Notes: generated by a model not told the origin, from the letters alone. 48,105 nucleotides of DNA from Anaerolineaceae bacterium (GCA_012839565.1 DUMZ01000002.1:1-48105); one strand, 5' to 3'. Positions 8,928 to 19,259 are shown, counted from the stretch's first letter. Numbers and translations: made by a program.

Positions 8928-11900
8928 TTCACCTTATAGATGATGGTATCACCGTCCTGATAAACCACATCCCATAAAACACCTTCAAGCGCGGCAAATT
9001 TTTGCAAACCATCCCCATAATAACGGATTCGTTCCAATTGTCCAAGCACAATATAGCATATATCATATTGCTTTAGATAGTTTTCAACATAACCCTGGTC
9101 GCTGGTCAAATAAAACTCATTGACGCTGTTGACCCTGTCCCAAACCGCGTTGTTTGCCCAAAGGGCGCGTTGTTGGCGTTGATGGTAATTCCAGCCTACG
9201 ACACTCGGCAAACCTGTATAGATAGTGAAACGATTGCCCCAGGAATACTCCAGCGTTTGCCCTTCAAGGATGACCGGTGAACCCTTTACGTTTTCCTGCA
9301 TCCATATAATCGCCCGATAGTCTTGCGACAAATCCATCTGTATGCCATCCAGATAGTAAAAAGAACTCTGCATATATTCCATACCATCCAGTGTATGAGG
9401 CGCGACATATGACATACGGTCGGTCGCCTTATCCCTTGTCGCTAGAATCGGGAATAATGCTGCTGACATCAATAATACGATTAACGGGATTTGCACCAGG
9501 ACTTGTATTCGTTTTGGCCAACGTTTTTGTTTGCGCAAAATAATTGCCAGGCCACTGGCAGCCGCCATATTAATCAAAAGCCATGCTTGCATATATAGCT
9601 TGAACACCACGTTCATCCTGCCAATGTCGCCTACTAGATGAACCAACTCAACCACCAGCGTCAGCAAAAAGCCTGTGCCGATGATAAAGTACAAAAATCG
9701 TTTTCCATCAGACTGTCTGGGAGACAGCAAAAGCACCAATGCCCACACACAAACAGGCAAAGCGATTAGCGCGATACCCACCTTCAATATGAGCAAACCC
9801 AGTAGCAAGACAATCAGGAAAATACCAGCGCCGATAATCCACTTCTTTGCTTTGGTACTTTCAGGTAACTCAGATAGTCGCGTTTTATTCGTCCACTGAT
9901 AAGTTTCCCATGCAAACCAAACCAAAATCACAAAGAGTGGCAAACCCCAGTGCATGAGATAAGAAGAAATCGGTGTACGGTCGCCTTGCCAAAAACCCAC
10001 TTCGGTAAAGCCAGGCTTAAACTGTTCATTAAACGGCGCGTACATTAGCATTGATAGCCCATACAACAAAGCGATGGCCAGTAAACTTGCCAAAATACGG
10101 GTTTGCCATACCTTCGTTTGGGCTATACGCAGGCCAATCCCATAGCGCAAAATACGATAGACCAAAACACAAGCCGCTAAAGAGAAAAACGTATAAATAT
10201 CCCAAGTGTTGGTTGGCTTTAGCGCGCCAATAATCAATCCACCAATCACAAAAGTGGACAAAAGTCCCAGATAATCTCTAAATTTGGCACCCTTTAGCGA
10301 AATCTTTTGATTGAGCATCGAAAGGGACCAGCCAACCGATGCGATAACAATCGGCAGAGAAATGAGATGCGCATGCAAGTCGGCATATAAGAAGGTGAAA
10401 AATGGGAATTCAGTTATCGGTTCACCTGGTATGGCTCGGCTCGGGTTCCAGTACCAGTTTCCTGGCGGAACAGGCAGTACCTGTCCGCGGAACATCTCCG
10501 CGATTCCCCTAAAGAACGCCCCGATTCGTTGCATAAAACTCAGTTCTTGCAAGGCAATCCCTTGCGCGCCTAAACTCATCCACGCTTCAGCGATGACTTT
10601 CAATTCGCCAAGATTGCCCAAAATACACACCAGAAAGACTCCCGCCAAGCCAGCCACAAATGATGAACCAAACAAGCGTTCAGGCGCATCTTTTCGAATC
10701 ATTTTGCTGACGTTCCAGGTAATGCTAAACGTGCCCATCGCCAAAAGCGAGAACCATAAAGGCAAAATAATGTTGTAAGCCACTGCCGGCACAATCCCCA
10801 GTGCTTTTACCGGCATACCAACGACAACCTGCCCGTAATAGTAATAGTTGATATATCCACCGGCATACCAGGGATCATAAGCCGGGAAGGTACTGCTCTT
10901 AAGCACCGCGTTAAGGTATGAAAAGTCCATCGGCTTTTCGCCACCCTTCCACTGATGCCACAAATCCGGATTGAGCCACCGTATCCACAAGAAGAACAGG
11001 AAAGCTATCAGCCCAATCGCTTCAATAAGCAGGAACTGCTTCCAGTTTTCACGAATAATGCCTACTAAAACTTTACGACACAAAACCGCCCTGATAATCC
11101 CCAGCAAGGCGATAAAAGCTAAGACAATCCATAAAAGAGTCCTTGTTACCGCCACACCCGCAGAACCAAGCGAGAAAGCAATCCAGGCAAAAAGCAAAAG
11201 TCCGATTAATTTTGAAAATGCATAGCCTTTGTCTTTCAAGCCGGCAAAAGCAGGTTGAATTAATGGAAATGCCAACCAGCCCAAAAGCGTGACGAAAAAA
11301 TAAAACACAATTACCGTCAGAACCGGATAGCGATTGATCCAGGAATCCCGGTTGAACAACTCCGCCCAGGTGCCACCTTCTCGTTGAAGGTTCAGCGCGT
11401 TTTCGTCCAACATCAGGCTTTTAGCCCCTTCTTGGGAAGCTTTGTAGGTATGGGCTTGTCGGGGCGTCAGGAAAACCGCCTTATCCAAATCAACCTGATC
11501 CAGAATATCCAGCATCGCTGGTTTAAACGTTTCCGTCTTTTTGAAAATGAGCACTTTGGGATGGTCATAGACTGAGAATGCTTCTTCGGCAAACTGGTCG
11601 TTAAATTCAAATCGACCCAGGGTCGGATAAGATGTGAACGTTTTCACCAGTTCAAAGCCAAGTGTACCTTGATACATACCCGGTTCCGCCAGGTTATAAC
11701 AAGTCACCACATCCATATCTTCCGGGCAACCCATCAGGCTCTGGTAATAAAACGTGCTCAATGGATAACGTTCCGGTACACGGGGTATCGTGCCCCATTG
11801 ACGGTTAGACGTAATAAAAATGTAATCACCAATAATCAAAGACTCTTTAATACGCTCCAACTTGGACGTATCATCGGGCCAGTAGAGTTCAAGATTTAAG

Positions 11901-14194
11901 CCACCCTGATAAAGTCCGCCATGGGTTGCATAGCCAATAAAACCGGGTTTTGATGTCGGTAAACCATCATCCCACGATGATTCATGCACGGGCGCATAGG
12001 CAGCCATTGTAATTTCGCCTTCGCCACTTTCAAGCTTGATTTCAATCGTCAAGACTTGCGGGTGTTCAATGAAGATGGGCGTCTCAAAAGTAGCCGAATA
12101 GGCTTTTCCCCTTCCATCGCCAAAAGCCTTAAAAGTATCTTTTAGGGTAACGCTTTGACTTTCAAAAGCGCCTGTGTCGCTGTAAAGGGTCACGACAAGC
12201 GACTTCAGATTATCTCTTTGCGCAACGTCCAACACAAACGGAAAGTCAAGGCCTTGTATAACACCCGCTTGCGCGATGTAAACACTGTTACGATAAGGCG
12301 ATTCTGGCATTATTCTCTGATTCAGATTAGGCAACGGCATACTTTTGAGTTTTCCTGTGGAATCTAGCAGCCCTAAACGTGTTCCCGAACTAATATATAT
12401 CGCACCCACTTCGTGATTAGCACTAATCTCAAACAAATATGTTTCATTTGCCGTAAGCTGAATTTGCTCATCAAAATAGAAAGTCAAATCAGCCTTTGTG
12501 TTTTCAACACTGGTGTAATTCAACTGACCAGGTATCCAGTCAGAAATCACTTTTTCTTCGCCGGTAGTTTTTACACGAAGATTGAATGCCAAGTCTTTTT
12601 CAGTATCTGTGTAAATCTCCAGAGATGATAACGATAAACTCAGCACTTGCGAATCATCATCAACCTGAACCGGAATATGCACATTTTTGCCTAGATCAAG
12701 TTGCGCCTGATAACGATAGCCAACAGGATAATTGATTTCGCCTTGATCGGTATTCATCTTGAAATTAATGGGTCCTGGGATTGTTTCAATAATCCAGTCC
12801 GTCGCAGCCACACGCGTAACGGGGCGGGTATAAATCCGTGTGAAAGCCCAGGCATAAGTAGCCGTGCCCAAAATAGTGATTACAGCGATAACAATTCCTG
12901 TTATTCGCAAAACACGCTTTGATATCGCCCATTTTTTGAACTTAATAGCTTCAGGCTTAACAATCAGGATGTAAATCAGCCATCCCGCAAATATTGCCAG
13001 CAAAGGATAAATAAGCAAAAGGTAGCGCATCGCCTTGACCCACGCAAAGCCTTGCCAGGCAAAATAAACCGCGGTCCATGCCAGCACCGGCAGATGTATC
13101 AGCTCATTACGCTTGATGGTTTTATAAAGCATGGTCAACGCGCCCAAGAATGCCGTGACAGCGAATGGAATGCCCACACCCCACAAAACCAGGTTCTTGA
13201 CTGAAAAAGTAAGTTCACGCCTCGTCCATTGCAAAGCCGGTGGAAAATCCACTTCACCGGTTGCCTGCCCACGCAGGGATTGCATACTCCCCCACCAACC
13301 TTGGTTAATTTTCATGCCAAAAAATCCGGGCCCGTCAAAAGCATAAGGCTGAAAAGTTCTAAACACCAAAAAACTAATCACACCAGCCAAGGCAATCATC
13401 ACAATGCTTCGCCATTGAGATTTAGCGCGTTCTTCAACCGGCGTTTGCAAATAGCGCACGAACTCCACCAAAGGCAATAACAAAGCCAGTGAAACAGCAT
13501 TGATTTTTGATGCGGTTGCCATACCTAAGGCGATACCAAAGAACAGGAAAAGCAGAATTTCTTTTACTTGTCCGGAAGATTTAATATTCGCCCGGTTTTC
13601 TGGTGCTTCATCATTATCGGCTACCACCTTGGCAAAATTTCGCCGTTTACGTTTCAGCAATAGGACAGCTGCCAGTACGGTCAACATGCCAAAGGTGTTC
13701 GTAAAGGAATCGACCGTCATAAAATGCGCTTGCTGAATAGGCAAAACCGCAAAGGCATACAAGGTCGCGCCCCCCAAACCAACCCACTTGTTATACAAAA
13801 TCAATCCGATAAGAAAGACTAAAAGAATGGTCAATACATCAAAACCCGCTGAAAGTTGCCGCCCAACCAGCGTATTAAGGTCATAACCTGTCTGCCCAGT
13901 CCATTCCCCGACGTAGCGGATGATAAAAACGGGCAAAGTGCCATAAACAAAGAATCCAAAATCACGATTAGCTGGATTAAGCGAAGACCTGGCGGTATCA
14001 AAATACGCTTCCACTGAGTCAACCGGCGAAATAACGCTGATGACCTGAGATAAAAACCGTTCGTCTGGATGCAAATGTCGCCCTTCGTCCCAATTTGTAT
14101 TCATCGTCCGCAAATACGTGCCTGCCAGTAAAACCGCAACCAGCAAGATACTCACGGCGATATTTATCAAAGCTTTGTTTCTGTTCTTATCCAT
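8924..14194 (-). CDS. Giant fusion: GT39/PMT-like domain plus Chlor_Arch_YYY domain
   Basis: A 1756-residue protein. The N-terminal half begins with one membrane span, then HPDERF (42-47), the acidic loop motif expected of a GT-C enzyme, then about ten more spans and a large soluble region (~470-950) that is probably extracytoplasmic and beta-rich. The C-terminal half (~960-1756) is a complete Chlor_Arch_YYY unit with GEKPMDFSYLN, TFPAYDPW and YYYYG at 1117-1121, ending with its own soluble domain (VVGWNYHQRQQ). The polypeptide is therefore a natural fusion of a putative polyprenyl-sugar-dependent glycosyltransferase with the function-unknown YYY domain. It overlaps the single-domain YYY gene by 4 bases. 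No frameshift is seen over its 5.3 kb. Confidence 0.85.
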   Translation of the reverse strand: MDKNRNKALINIAVSILLVAVLLAGTYLRTMNTNWDEGRHLHPDERFLSQVISVISPVDSVEAYFDTARSSLNPANRDFGFFVYGTLPVFIIRYVGEWTGQTGYDLNTLVGRQLSAGFDVLTILLVFLIGLILYNKWVGLGGATLYAFAVLPIQQAHFMTVDSFTNTFGMLTVLAAVLLLKRKRRNFAKVVADNDEAPENRANIKSSGQVKEILLFLFFGIALGMATASKINAVSLALLLPLVEFVRYLQTPVEERAKSQWRSIVMIALAGVISFLVFRTFQPYAFDGPGFFGMKINQGWWGSMQSLRGQATGEVDFPPALQWTRRELTFSVKNLVLWGVGIPFAVTAFLGALTMLYKTIKRNELIHLPVLAWTAVYFAWQGFAWVKAMRYLLLIYPLLAIFAGWLIYILIVKPEAIKFKKWAISKRVLRITGIVIAVITILGTATYAWAFTRIYTRPVTRVAATDWIIETIPGPINFKMNTDQGEINYPVGYRYQAQLDLGKNVHIPVQVDDDSQVLSLSLSSLEIYTDTEKDLAFNLRVKTTGEEKVISDWIPGQLNYTSVENTKADLTFYFDEQIQLTANETYLFEISANHEVGAIYISSGTRLGLLDSTGKLKSMPLPNLNQRIMPESPYRNSVYIAQAGVIQGLDFPFVLDVAQRDNLKSLVVTLYSDTGAFESQSVTLKDTFKAFGDGRGKAYSATFETPIFIEHPQVLTIEIKLESGEGEITMAAYAPVHESSWDDGLPTSKPGFIGYATHGGLYQGGLNLELYWPDDTSKLERIKESLIIGDYIFITSNRQWGTIPRVPERYPLSTFYYQSLMGCPEDMDVVTCYNLAEPGMYQGTLGFELVKTFTSYPTLGRFEFNDQFAEEAFSVYDHPKVLIFKKTETFKPAMLDILDQVDLDKAVFLTPRQAHTYKASQEGAKSLMLDENALNLQREGGTWAELFNRDSWINRYPVLTVIVFYFFVTLLGWLAFPLIQPAFAGLKDKGYAFSKLIGLLLFAWIAFSLGSAGVAVTRTLLWIVLAFIALLGIIRAVLCRKVLVGIIRENWKQFLLIEAIGLIAFLFFLWIRWLNPDLWHQWKGGEKPMDFSYLNAVLKSSTFPAYDPWYAGGYINYYYYGQVVVGMPVKALGIVPAVAYNIILPLWFSLLAMGTFSITWNVSKMIRKDAPERLFGSSFVAGLAGVFLVCILGNLGELKVIAEAWMSLGAQGIALQELSFMQRIGAFFRGIAEMFRGQVLPVPPGNWYWNPSRAIPGEPITEFPFFTFLYADLHAHLISLPIVIASVGWSLSMLNQKISLKGAKFRDYLGLLSTFVIGGLIIGALKPTNTWDIYTFFSLAACVLVYRILRYGIGLRIAQTKVWQTRILASLLAIALLYGLSMLMYAPFNEQFKPGFTEVGFWQGDRTPISSYLMHWGLPLFVILVWFAWETYQWTNKTRLSELPESTKAKKWIIGAGIFLIVLLLGLLILKVGIALIALPVCVWALVLLLSPRQSDGKRFLYFIIGTGFLLTLVVELVHLVGDIGRMNVVFKLYMQAWLLINMAAASGLAIILRKQKRWPKRIQVLVQIPLIVLLMSAALFPILATRDKATDRMSYVAPHTLDGMEYMQSSFYYLDGIQMDLSQDYRAIIWMQENVKGSPVILEGQTLEYSWGNRFTIYTGLPSVVGWNYHQRQQRALWANNAVWDRVNSVNEFYLTSDQGYVENYLKQYDICYIVLGQLERIRYYGDGLQKFAALEGVLWDVVYQDGDTIIYKVK

Positions 14195-14212
14195 TCCAAT
14201 TGCCTGTTTTCT

Positions 14213-16366
14213 TTAGTTTTCGGGCACGAAGTAAATCCGGTAATTTTTATTCTCCAGCTCGCTCGCAACCATCGATTCTACCCCATTTGGGAAAACAGTC
14301 TTGAGAGTATTTAAGCTGTCATTCGCTTCAAGGTGCATGATAAATAATTTTGCACCCGGCTGATTTACAATTCCGTGAATATCATCAAGATTCAAAAGCA
14401 AACTGTTGGGCGCTTTGCCCGCCATAATCGCAACCGCGCGTTCATCAACCCAATGCGGATATCCCAGCACCCAGGCTCGCGCGTCTTCACCATAATTTTG
14501 CTCAAATTTCATTACTGTTTCGCTCATTTCCCGGGCGTTCCAGGCGTTTTGGCGATAATTGTCTACATAAACCCCGTGCAAAAGTTGATAATTAAAGAAA
14601 ATAATAACGAATGCACATACAACACTAATAACAATTCGTGTGTATTTTGAACGCCCCAGCCACTTAGCAACAAGCACAAGACCCACAGCTGCTAAAAACA
14701 TCGCTGGGATTGCCATCCCATAAGCCCGGCTTAATGACGGATTCTCCAGCGGGAAGGCTATGGATAGCGCGCTTGGCACCAAAAATAAAATGCCAGTAAC
14801 GAATAATGCGATATATGGCCATGCTTTTTCTTTGACCGCTCGCGCGATAAGCCACACCAGCCCAATCAAGAAGAAAACCGCACTAAGCAGGTCCAAAGCG
14901 GGCCGATTTGCGATTCCATCCACCCAACCGCTGCGATTTGACCAGTTCAACATTCCCATTGCCTGAAAAAGATTTTTTGCAAAAATAACAAAGGCATGAC
15001 CTTCAATATTCACTTCTAAGTCACTGATTCTGCTAAAAATCGGCTCTAAAGAAACAGTCGGATTTTGGCTCACCGTTGCCATGAACGGGCCCGCCACGAC
15101 CACCATGGTTAATACTGCCAATCCAAACCATGCTAACACTCGTAAAATTCGGTTTTGTTTTCGTGTGAAAATCAACCAAATTAAAACTACAAGTAAAGTC
15201 ATAATCGGCATCATTAAAAACAATTTATTAGCAAACAGACCTAATCCGCTTATCACGCCAAAGAGAAAGATATCCCCGCGTTTTTCACGTAATAAACCCC
15301 TAAAAAGATAAAACAAGGCAGTTGACAGCAAGGGGAAAACGAGACTTGACCCCAACAAAGCTGTGTTTTGCAATATGGGCCAGAAGCCGACGCCAAATAA
15401 AAAAACTGCCACTATTGCCACCCACTTATCAAACAGCAATTTAGCCAAACGGAAAAGAAAGGCCAGGCCTAAACAAAAACTCAAAATATTAGCGACATGA
15501 AAAGCGCATATCCGCATACTTGCGGGGAATAAGCGACTGATCAATGCCAGCCAGTAATAGCCTAGTGGCTCGCTGACCACATTCCGTGGGAACAACATCG
15601 CCCTGGAACCGCCTACAATTTCATCGACCGCCAAAAAGACCTCTACTTGCTGACTCACCAGCTCAACAGGCGTTTTGCGGATGAAAAGAATTTGAAACAA
15701 TAATACAAGCACAATAACCAGGACACAGACTGTCAAATAATGTTTATCTGCAAACAATTCCCGCCAACTTTTCCACTTGACCTGATGACTTAACACCGGT
15801 TCACCTTCAGCATCTGCCTGCTTCCCTTCGCCACCTGAGAAACTGGCATAGCCAAGCAAAGCGATGCTCACCAGCCATACCAAAACCTGCATCAGGCCAA
15901 ACCCACTATTCCGCCACAAAAAAAAGCTGAAAACGCTGATTAGCACCGCTCCGGTTAAGGCAAGATAATTAAATGGCGCAGCCTTTTTACTTGCTACCGC
16001 AGCACAACCAGGTAAAGCAATATCATTGCTATAAAACACAAAAAACAAAGTCACCAAGCCGGCAAGACCAAAAAGGATACCCAGCCATGGCGGATTTCCC
16101 AGTTTAAACTCGAAAATGATTTGCGCGATTAAAACAAAAACAAAGCCTGCAAAAAAGATTTTTCGCCACTGCTCACGTCTGTCAGGCGTTTCAGCAGGCC
16201 CAGACGAAACTTGCTCATCTAACCTTTCCTCACCATCAGTTGATACAACGCCAAAATCTTTTCGCCAAAAGCAAAGTTTTTCCTTTAGATATTCGGAAAC
16301 ACGCGGGTCAAATTCCCGCGATTCACTTAGTTCACGTAAATCCTGCTGGTCTTGTTTTTCCTGCAT
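14213..16366 (-). CDS. GT39/PMT-like membrane glycosyltransferase with long cytoplasmic N-terminus
   Basis: A 717-residue protein. The first ~68 residues are hydrophilic and charged, then four or five spans precede the GT39-like core. That core shows an acidic loop motif (AVDEIVGG), then EPLGYYWLAL, which matches the position of the HPPLYYLL-type motif in ArnT/PMT enzymes, and FWPILQNTALL after the following spans. The last ~120 residues are soluble (NAREMSETVMKFEQNYG onward) and probably lie outside the membrane. It would transfer a sugar from a lipid-phosphate donor. The gene ends 18 bases before the giant GT39-YYY gene and belongs to the same minus-strand train. Substrate unknown. Confidence 0.7.
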   Translation of the reverse strand: MQEKQDQQDLRELSESREFDPRVSEYLKEKLCFWRKDFGVVSTDGEERLDEQVSSGPAETPDRREQWRKIFFAGFVFVLIAQIIFEFKLGNPPWLGILFGLAGLVTLFFVFYSNDIALPGCAAVASKKAAPFNYLALTGAVLISVFSFFLWRNSGFGLMQVLVWLVSIALLGYASFSGGEGKQADAEGEPVLSHQVKWKSWRELFADKHYLTVCVLVIVLVLLFQILFIRKTPVELVSQQVEVFLAVDEIVGGSRAMLFPRNVVSEPLGYYWLALISRLFPASMRICAFHVANILSFCLGLAFLFRLAKLLFDKWVAIVAVFLFGVGFWPILQNTALLGSSLVFPLLSTALFYLFRGLLREKRGDIFLFGVISGLGLFANKLFLMMPIMTLLVVLIWLIFTRKQNRILRVLAWFGLAVLTMVVVAGPFMATVSQNPTVSLEPIFSRISDLEVNIEGHAFVIFAKNLFQAMGMLNWSNRSGWVDGIANRPALDLLSAVFFLIGLVWLIARAVKEKAWPYIALFVTGILFLVPSALSIAFPLENPSLSRAYGMAIPAMFLAAVGLVLVAKWLGRSKYTRIVISVVCAFVIIFFNYQLLHGVYVDNYRQNAWNAREMSETVMKFEQNYGEDARAWVLGYPHWVDERAVAIMAGKAPNSLLLNLDDIHGIVNQPGAKLFIMHLEANDSLNTLKTVFPNGVESMVASELENKNYRIYFVPEN

Positions 16367-16433
16367 ATTGCTATTTTAACAGCTTGTTGCGATTATGCCT
16401 TAATTAGCTCAAAAAGGTCCCAGGCTAAAAAAT

Positions 16434-17243
16434 CTACTCCCGCCAGGCATACAAATAGTACAGATGATTATGCACATAATTCTCATGACATCGCGTCTTA
16501 TAGCCCATGCTCTCCAAAAACTGACCCAACTGCGCGACCGTCTTCTCAGGTCGACGCTCATGCACTTCAAGAATAATCCGCTCAATTCGTCCTAACACTT
16601 CCGTCGGCTGGCTCATCAATATTTCAAACTCCGTGCCTTCGGTATCAATTTTTAGCAGGTCAATCTTGTCGGCATCAATCAATTTCATCATCTCGTTCAG
16701 CGACAAGACCGGTATGGTCGTTCGTCGGCTGTCCGGTCCAGCGTCCTTGTCGCAGTCCAGAGTGCGTGCCTGGATGGACTCATCATGCTTAATTTCCAGC
16801 GTAATCTCGCCTTTTTCCTTCCAAATCCCGACGTTATAGCTTTCAACGTTCTTTAGAGAATTAACCCGCACGTTTTGACGCAAAATATTGATTGAACCCG
16901 GATTAGGCTCAAACGCGATTACCCGGCCATCAGGCGCTTGCAAAGCGGCTTCAACGCAAAACTCGCCAATTGATGCCCCGATATCCACAATCGTCCAGTT
17001 TGCTTGTATCGGATCGCTGTACCGCGTATAGAACCGGTCCAACAAGGACTCCTTCACCGACCACGCTTCCATCTTGGTGGTAACCGCCATGGTCAGATTT
17101 GCCCGTCGCAACTTTAGCCAGCGCAAACCCGTATAAGCTTTACCCAGGAAAATCGAAAAAAGCGTGCTCCAATTCTTGACGCATACCAGCAGCAACACTA
17201 CCGAACAGAGATAATATGCGACCTTGCGCAAAAAACGCTTCAT
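16434..17243 (-). CDS. FkbM-family SAM-dependent methyltransferase
   Basis: 269 residues. A hydrophobic segment at about 10-22 suggests membrane anchoring. The SAM-binding motif I is VDIGASIGE (86-94), followed by the acidic-loop FEPNP (111-115) and the family-typical DLLKIDTEGTEFEIL. FkbM-type enzymes usually O-methylate a sugar or polyketide hydroxyl, and in this setting a glycan is the likely substrate. The start codon overlaps the stop of the upstream methyltransferase gene in an ATGA, so the two are translationally coupled. A 67-bp spacer separates it from the next membrane glycosyltransferase. Confidence 0.85.
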   Translation of the reverse strand: MKRFLRKVAYYLCSVVLLLVCVKNWSTLFSIFLGKAYTGLRWLKLRRANLTMAVTTKMEAWSVKESLLDRFYTRYSDPIQANWTIVDIGASIGEFCVEAALQAPDGRVIAFEPNPGSINILRQNVRVNSLKNVESYNVGIWKEKGEITLEIKHDESIQARTLDCDKDAGPDSRRTTIPVLSLNEMMKLIDADKIDLLKIDTEGTEFEILMSQPTEVLGRIERIILEVHERRPEKTVAQLGQFLESMGYKTRCHENYVHNHLYYLYAWRE

Positions 17244-18064
17244 AATTTAGATGCTCCTGCGCCTTTTTTGGCAATAAAGAAGCTGCACACACCATCTTCA
17301 CACTTGGAATCGTCCACCAACTTCCTAATTTTATTAAAACGCAAAAAGGGATTTTTACGCGACGGGAACAGCACCCACTTGCCAAACAACTTTTTCCACA
17401 GTAAATTTGGCAAACCTGCCGCGTGTCCCCGCTCAAGCATACGCAATGCCCAAACCGGAAAATAGTTGAAAGTCTCCACGCTTTCAAAACCAGCTTGCTT
17501 TAGCCGTTCAATCCAGACTTCCGGCGCGTCCAAATTGACGTGCCGTGAAATTTTATTGAAAAAACGTTCATAGGCGCTGGCCAGCCTTTTCAATCCCAGG
17601 CGTTTGAAAAATGCCTGCCCCCACAACTGCTCTCGCCAGCGATGATTCGGCACCGCGTAATAAAACGCCCCGCCATCCTGCAAAGCGCGATACACTTCGT
17701 CCAACACACCCTGTACATCCGGGATATGCTCCAACACAGAATTACTCAACGCCGACGCGAAATGGCCGGAAACCGATGGTAACCTATGCGCATCAGAGAT
17801 TATTAATGAATGATAAAGCCCATATTTCCGCGCTTCCTTACTGGGTTCAAGCCAGGGGTCGAAACCGAACCAGGCTTGCTGCGTCAGCATCGCCCAGGCG
17901 AAATGCCCATCACCGGAACCCACGTCCAAAACCGGTTCGGGCAGCCCTTCCCGCGGATAAAAACTCTGCTCCACCGCGCGCAACATCGCCCGAAAATATG
18001 GCAAATGAAAACACTGGTTTTCAACAATCTTGTCTAAATCTTCTGAACTAAGCTTATTAGTCAT
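17240..18064 (-). CDS. Class I SAM-dependent methyltransferase (Methyltransf_11 type)
   Basis: 274 residues from the ATG at 18064, chosen because GAAAGG lies about 8 bases upstream and because it overlaps the end of the glycosyltransferase gene by only 8 bases. A longer frame from 18160 would overlap by more than 100 bases and has no supporting start. Motif I is VLDVGSGDG (45-53), then a DAHRLP-type acidic motif and the ALSNSVLEHIPD segment typical of the Methyltransf_11 fold. Such enzymes in glycan clusters modify sugars or lipid intermediates; substrate not identifiable. Confidence 0.83.
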   Translation of the reverse strand: MTNKLSSEDLDKIVENQCFHLPYFRAMLRAVEQSFYPREGLPEPVLDVGSGDGHFAWAMLTQQAWFGFDPWLEPSKEARKYGLYHSLIISDAHRLPSVSGHFASALSNSVLEHIPDVQGVLDEVYRALQDGGAFYYAVPNHRWREQLWGQAFFKRLGLKRLASAYERFFNKISRHVNLDAPEVWIERLKQAGFESVETFNYFPVWALRMLERGHAAGLPNLLWKKLFGKWVLFPSRKNPFLRFNKIRKLVDDSKCEDGVCSFFIAKKGAGASKL

Positions 18065-19259
18065 CGATAAGCCTTTCAAATTCCTTTTCATAGCGCAACG
18101 CGACTTGTTCCTGGCTGAAACCTGCCAAATAATCATGCGGGATTTCACGTCGCGCGCCATCAGCCCGCGCGCTCAGGACATCAATAATAGCAGATGCCAG
18201 CGCGTTACTGTCACGAATGGGCACAATTCTGCCCATTCCCGTGCGCAAAACCGGCTGTCGCACGCCAGGCAAATCGCTCGCCACAATCGGCGTTCCCTGC
18301 GAAAGCGCCTCAATCTGCACGATGCCAAAACTCTCCGTCGAATTCAAACTCGAAAACACCAGCAGGTCACACGCTGCAAAGAAGGTCAAAAAGTCCTCGT
18401 CGCTCACATAACCGGTCGACATCCACTTTTCGCCAAAACCCGACGCCATCTCTGTGATTCGCGCCTGGTAAGCCTCCTCGCCGATAACGCCCTTCCACGC
18501 GCCCGCATGCACCACGCGCGCGTTCGGAAAAGCCTCCAAAACCAACGGCAAAGCTTCAAGTAGATACTCATAGCCTTTCTCGCGCGCCACACGTCCTGCC
18601 AGCCCCAAAACGATATTATCCGACGCAATCCCAAAGCGCGCCTTAAACGACGCCACCGCATCATTAGAAACCGCGTCATCAGAAATTGCATCATCAGACG
18701 CCGCGTCATCAGCAACCAGCGATACATTCACCGGCGTGGGGATTTCAATTGTTTTCGACAAATAATGGGATAGCACAGGGGAAGAAGAAGCATAATCAAG
18801 CGTATTTTGCACAATCAGATCTGCCCGTCTCAGGCTCAGTCGTCCCAATAGCGACGTCCCCCACACCGCCAGTTTCTCAAAAAGCGATGCGCCCGCAACA
18901 ATATCGCAATGATAAGTCACCACCAGGGGCTTACCCATGCGCTTGGCCAACGCGCTCAAAACAAAACTCTCGAACTGTGGCAGATGCAAATTCACCACAT
19001 CCGCCCAGCGCACCCACGGCTCCGCGACGCGCCGCAAACTGGGCATAATCACTCCTTTCGAGAGTCGCCAGCCCACCGGCACGCGCACTATCCGTATTCC
19101 ATCCATCAACGCTTCGCGCGCCAGTCCATCCTGATACAAAGAACTCAGCACGACCACCTCATGCCCGCGCTCCACCAGCCCCCTTGCCAAACGCAAAGCG
19201 TAAATCGACAATCCCGATTTGTAAGGCTCAAAATAAGTGGATGAAATCAATATTTTCAT
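18057..19259 (-). CDS. GT4-family glycosyltransferase (GT-B fold)
   Basis: 400 residues. The N-terminal domain begins MKILISSTYF and has the G-S-L-S loop after EPYKSG used in nucleotide-sugar GT4 enzymes. The C-terminal domain has GRVAREKGYEYLLEA and the EX7E motif in ESFGIVQIEALSQGTPIVASDLPG, where the glutamates contact the donor sugar. It should transfer a sugar from an NDP-sugar at the cytoplasmic face, building the glycan that neighbouring membrane enzymes extend or export. Residues ~183-203 are an unusual Asp/Ala/Ser repeat between the two domains, encoded by a 15-bp tandem repeat. Confidence 0.88.
   Translation of the reverse strand: MKILISSTYFEPYKSGLSIYALRLARGLVERGHEVVVLSSLYQDGLAREALMDGIRIVRVPVGWRLSKGVIMPSLRRVAEPWVRWADVVNLHLPQFESFVLSALAKRMGKPLVVTYHCDIVAGASLFEKLAVWGTSLLGRLSLRRADLIVQNTLDYASSSPVLSHYLSKTIEIPTPVNVSLVADDAASDDAISDDAVSNDAVASFKARFGIASDNIVLGLAGRVAREKGYEYLLEALPLVLEAFPNARVVHAGAWKGVIGEEAYQARITEMASGFGEKWMSTGYVSDEDFLTFFAACDLLVFSSLNSTESFGIVQIEALSQGTPIVASDLPGVRQPVLRTGMGRIVPIRDSNALASAIIDVLSARADGARREIPHDYLAGFSQEQVALRYEKEFERLIDD
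18651..18713 (-). repeat. 15-bp in-frame tandem repeat in the GT4 gene
   Basis: Four imperfect 15-base units encode DDAAS / DDAIS / DDAVS / NDAVA at residues about 184-203. The unit length is a multiple of three, so copy-number change would alter linker length without shifting frame. The position corresponds to the inter-domain region of a GT-B protein. Confidence 0.8.

Noticed and set aside
18065..18160. Longer N-terminus for the class I methyltransferase
   Set aside because: It would overlap the GT4 gene by over 100 bases, and the added residues are unlike the family; the ATG at 18064 has a good ribosome site.
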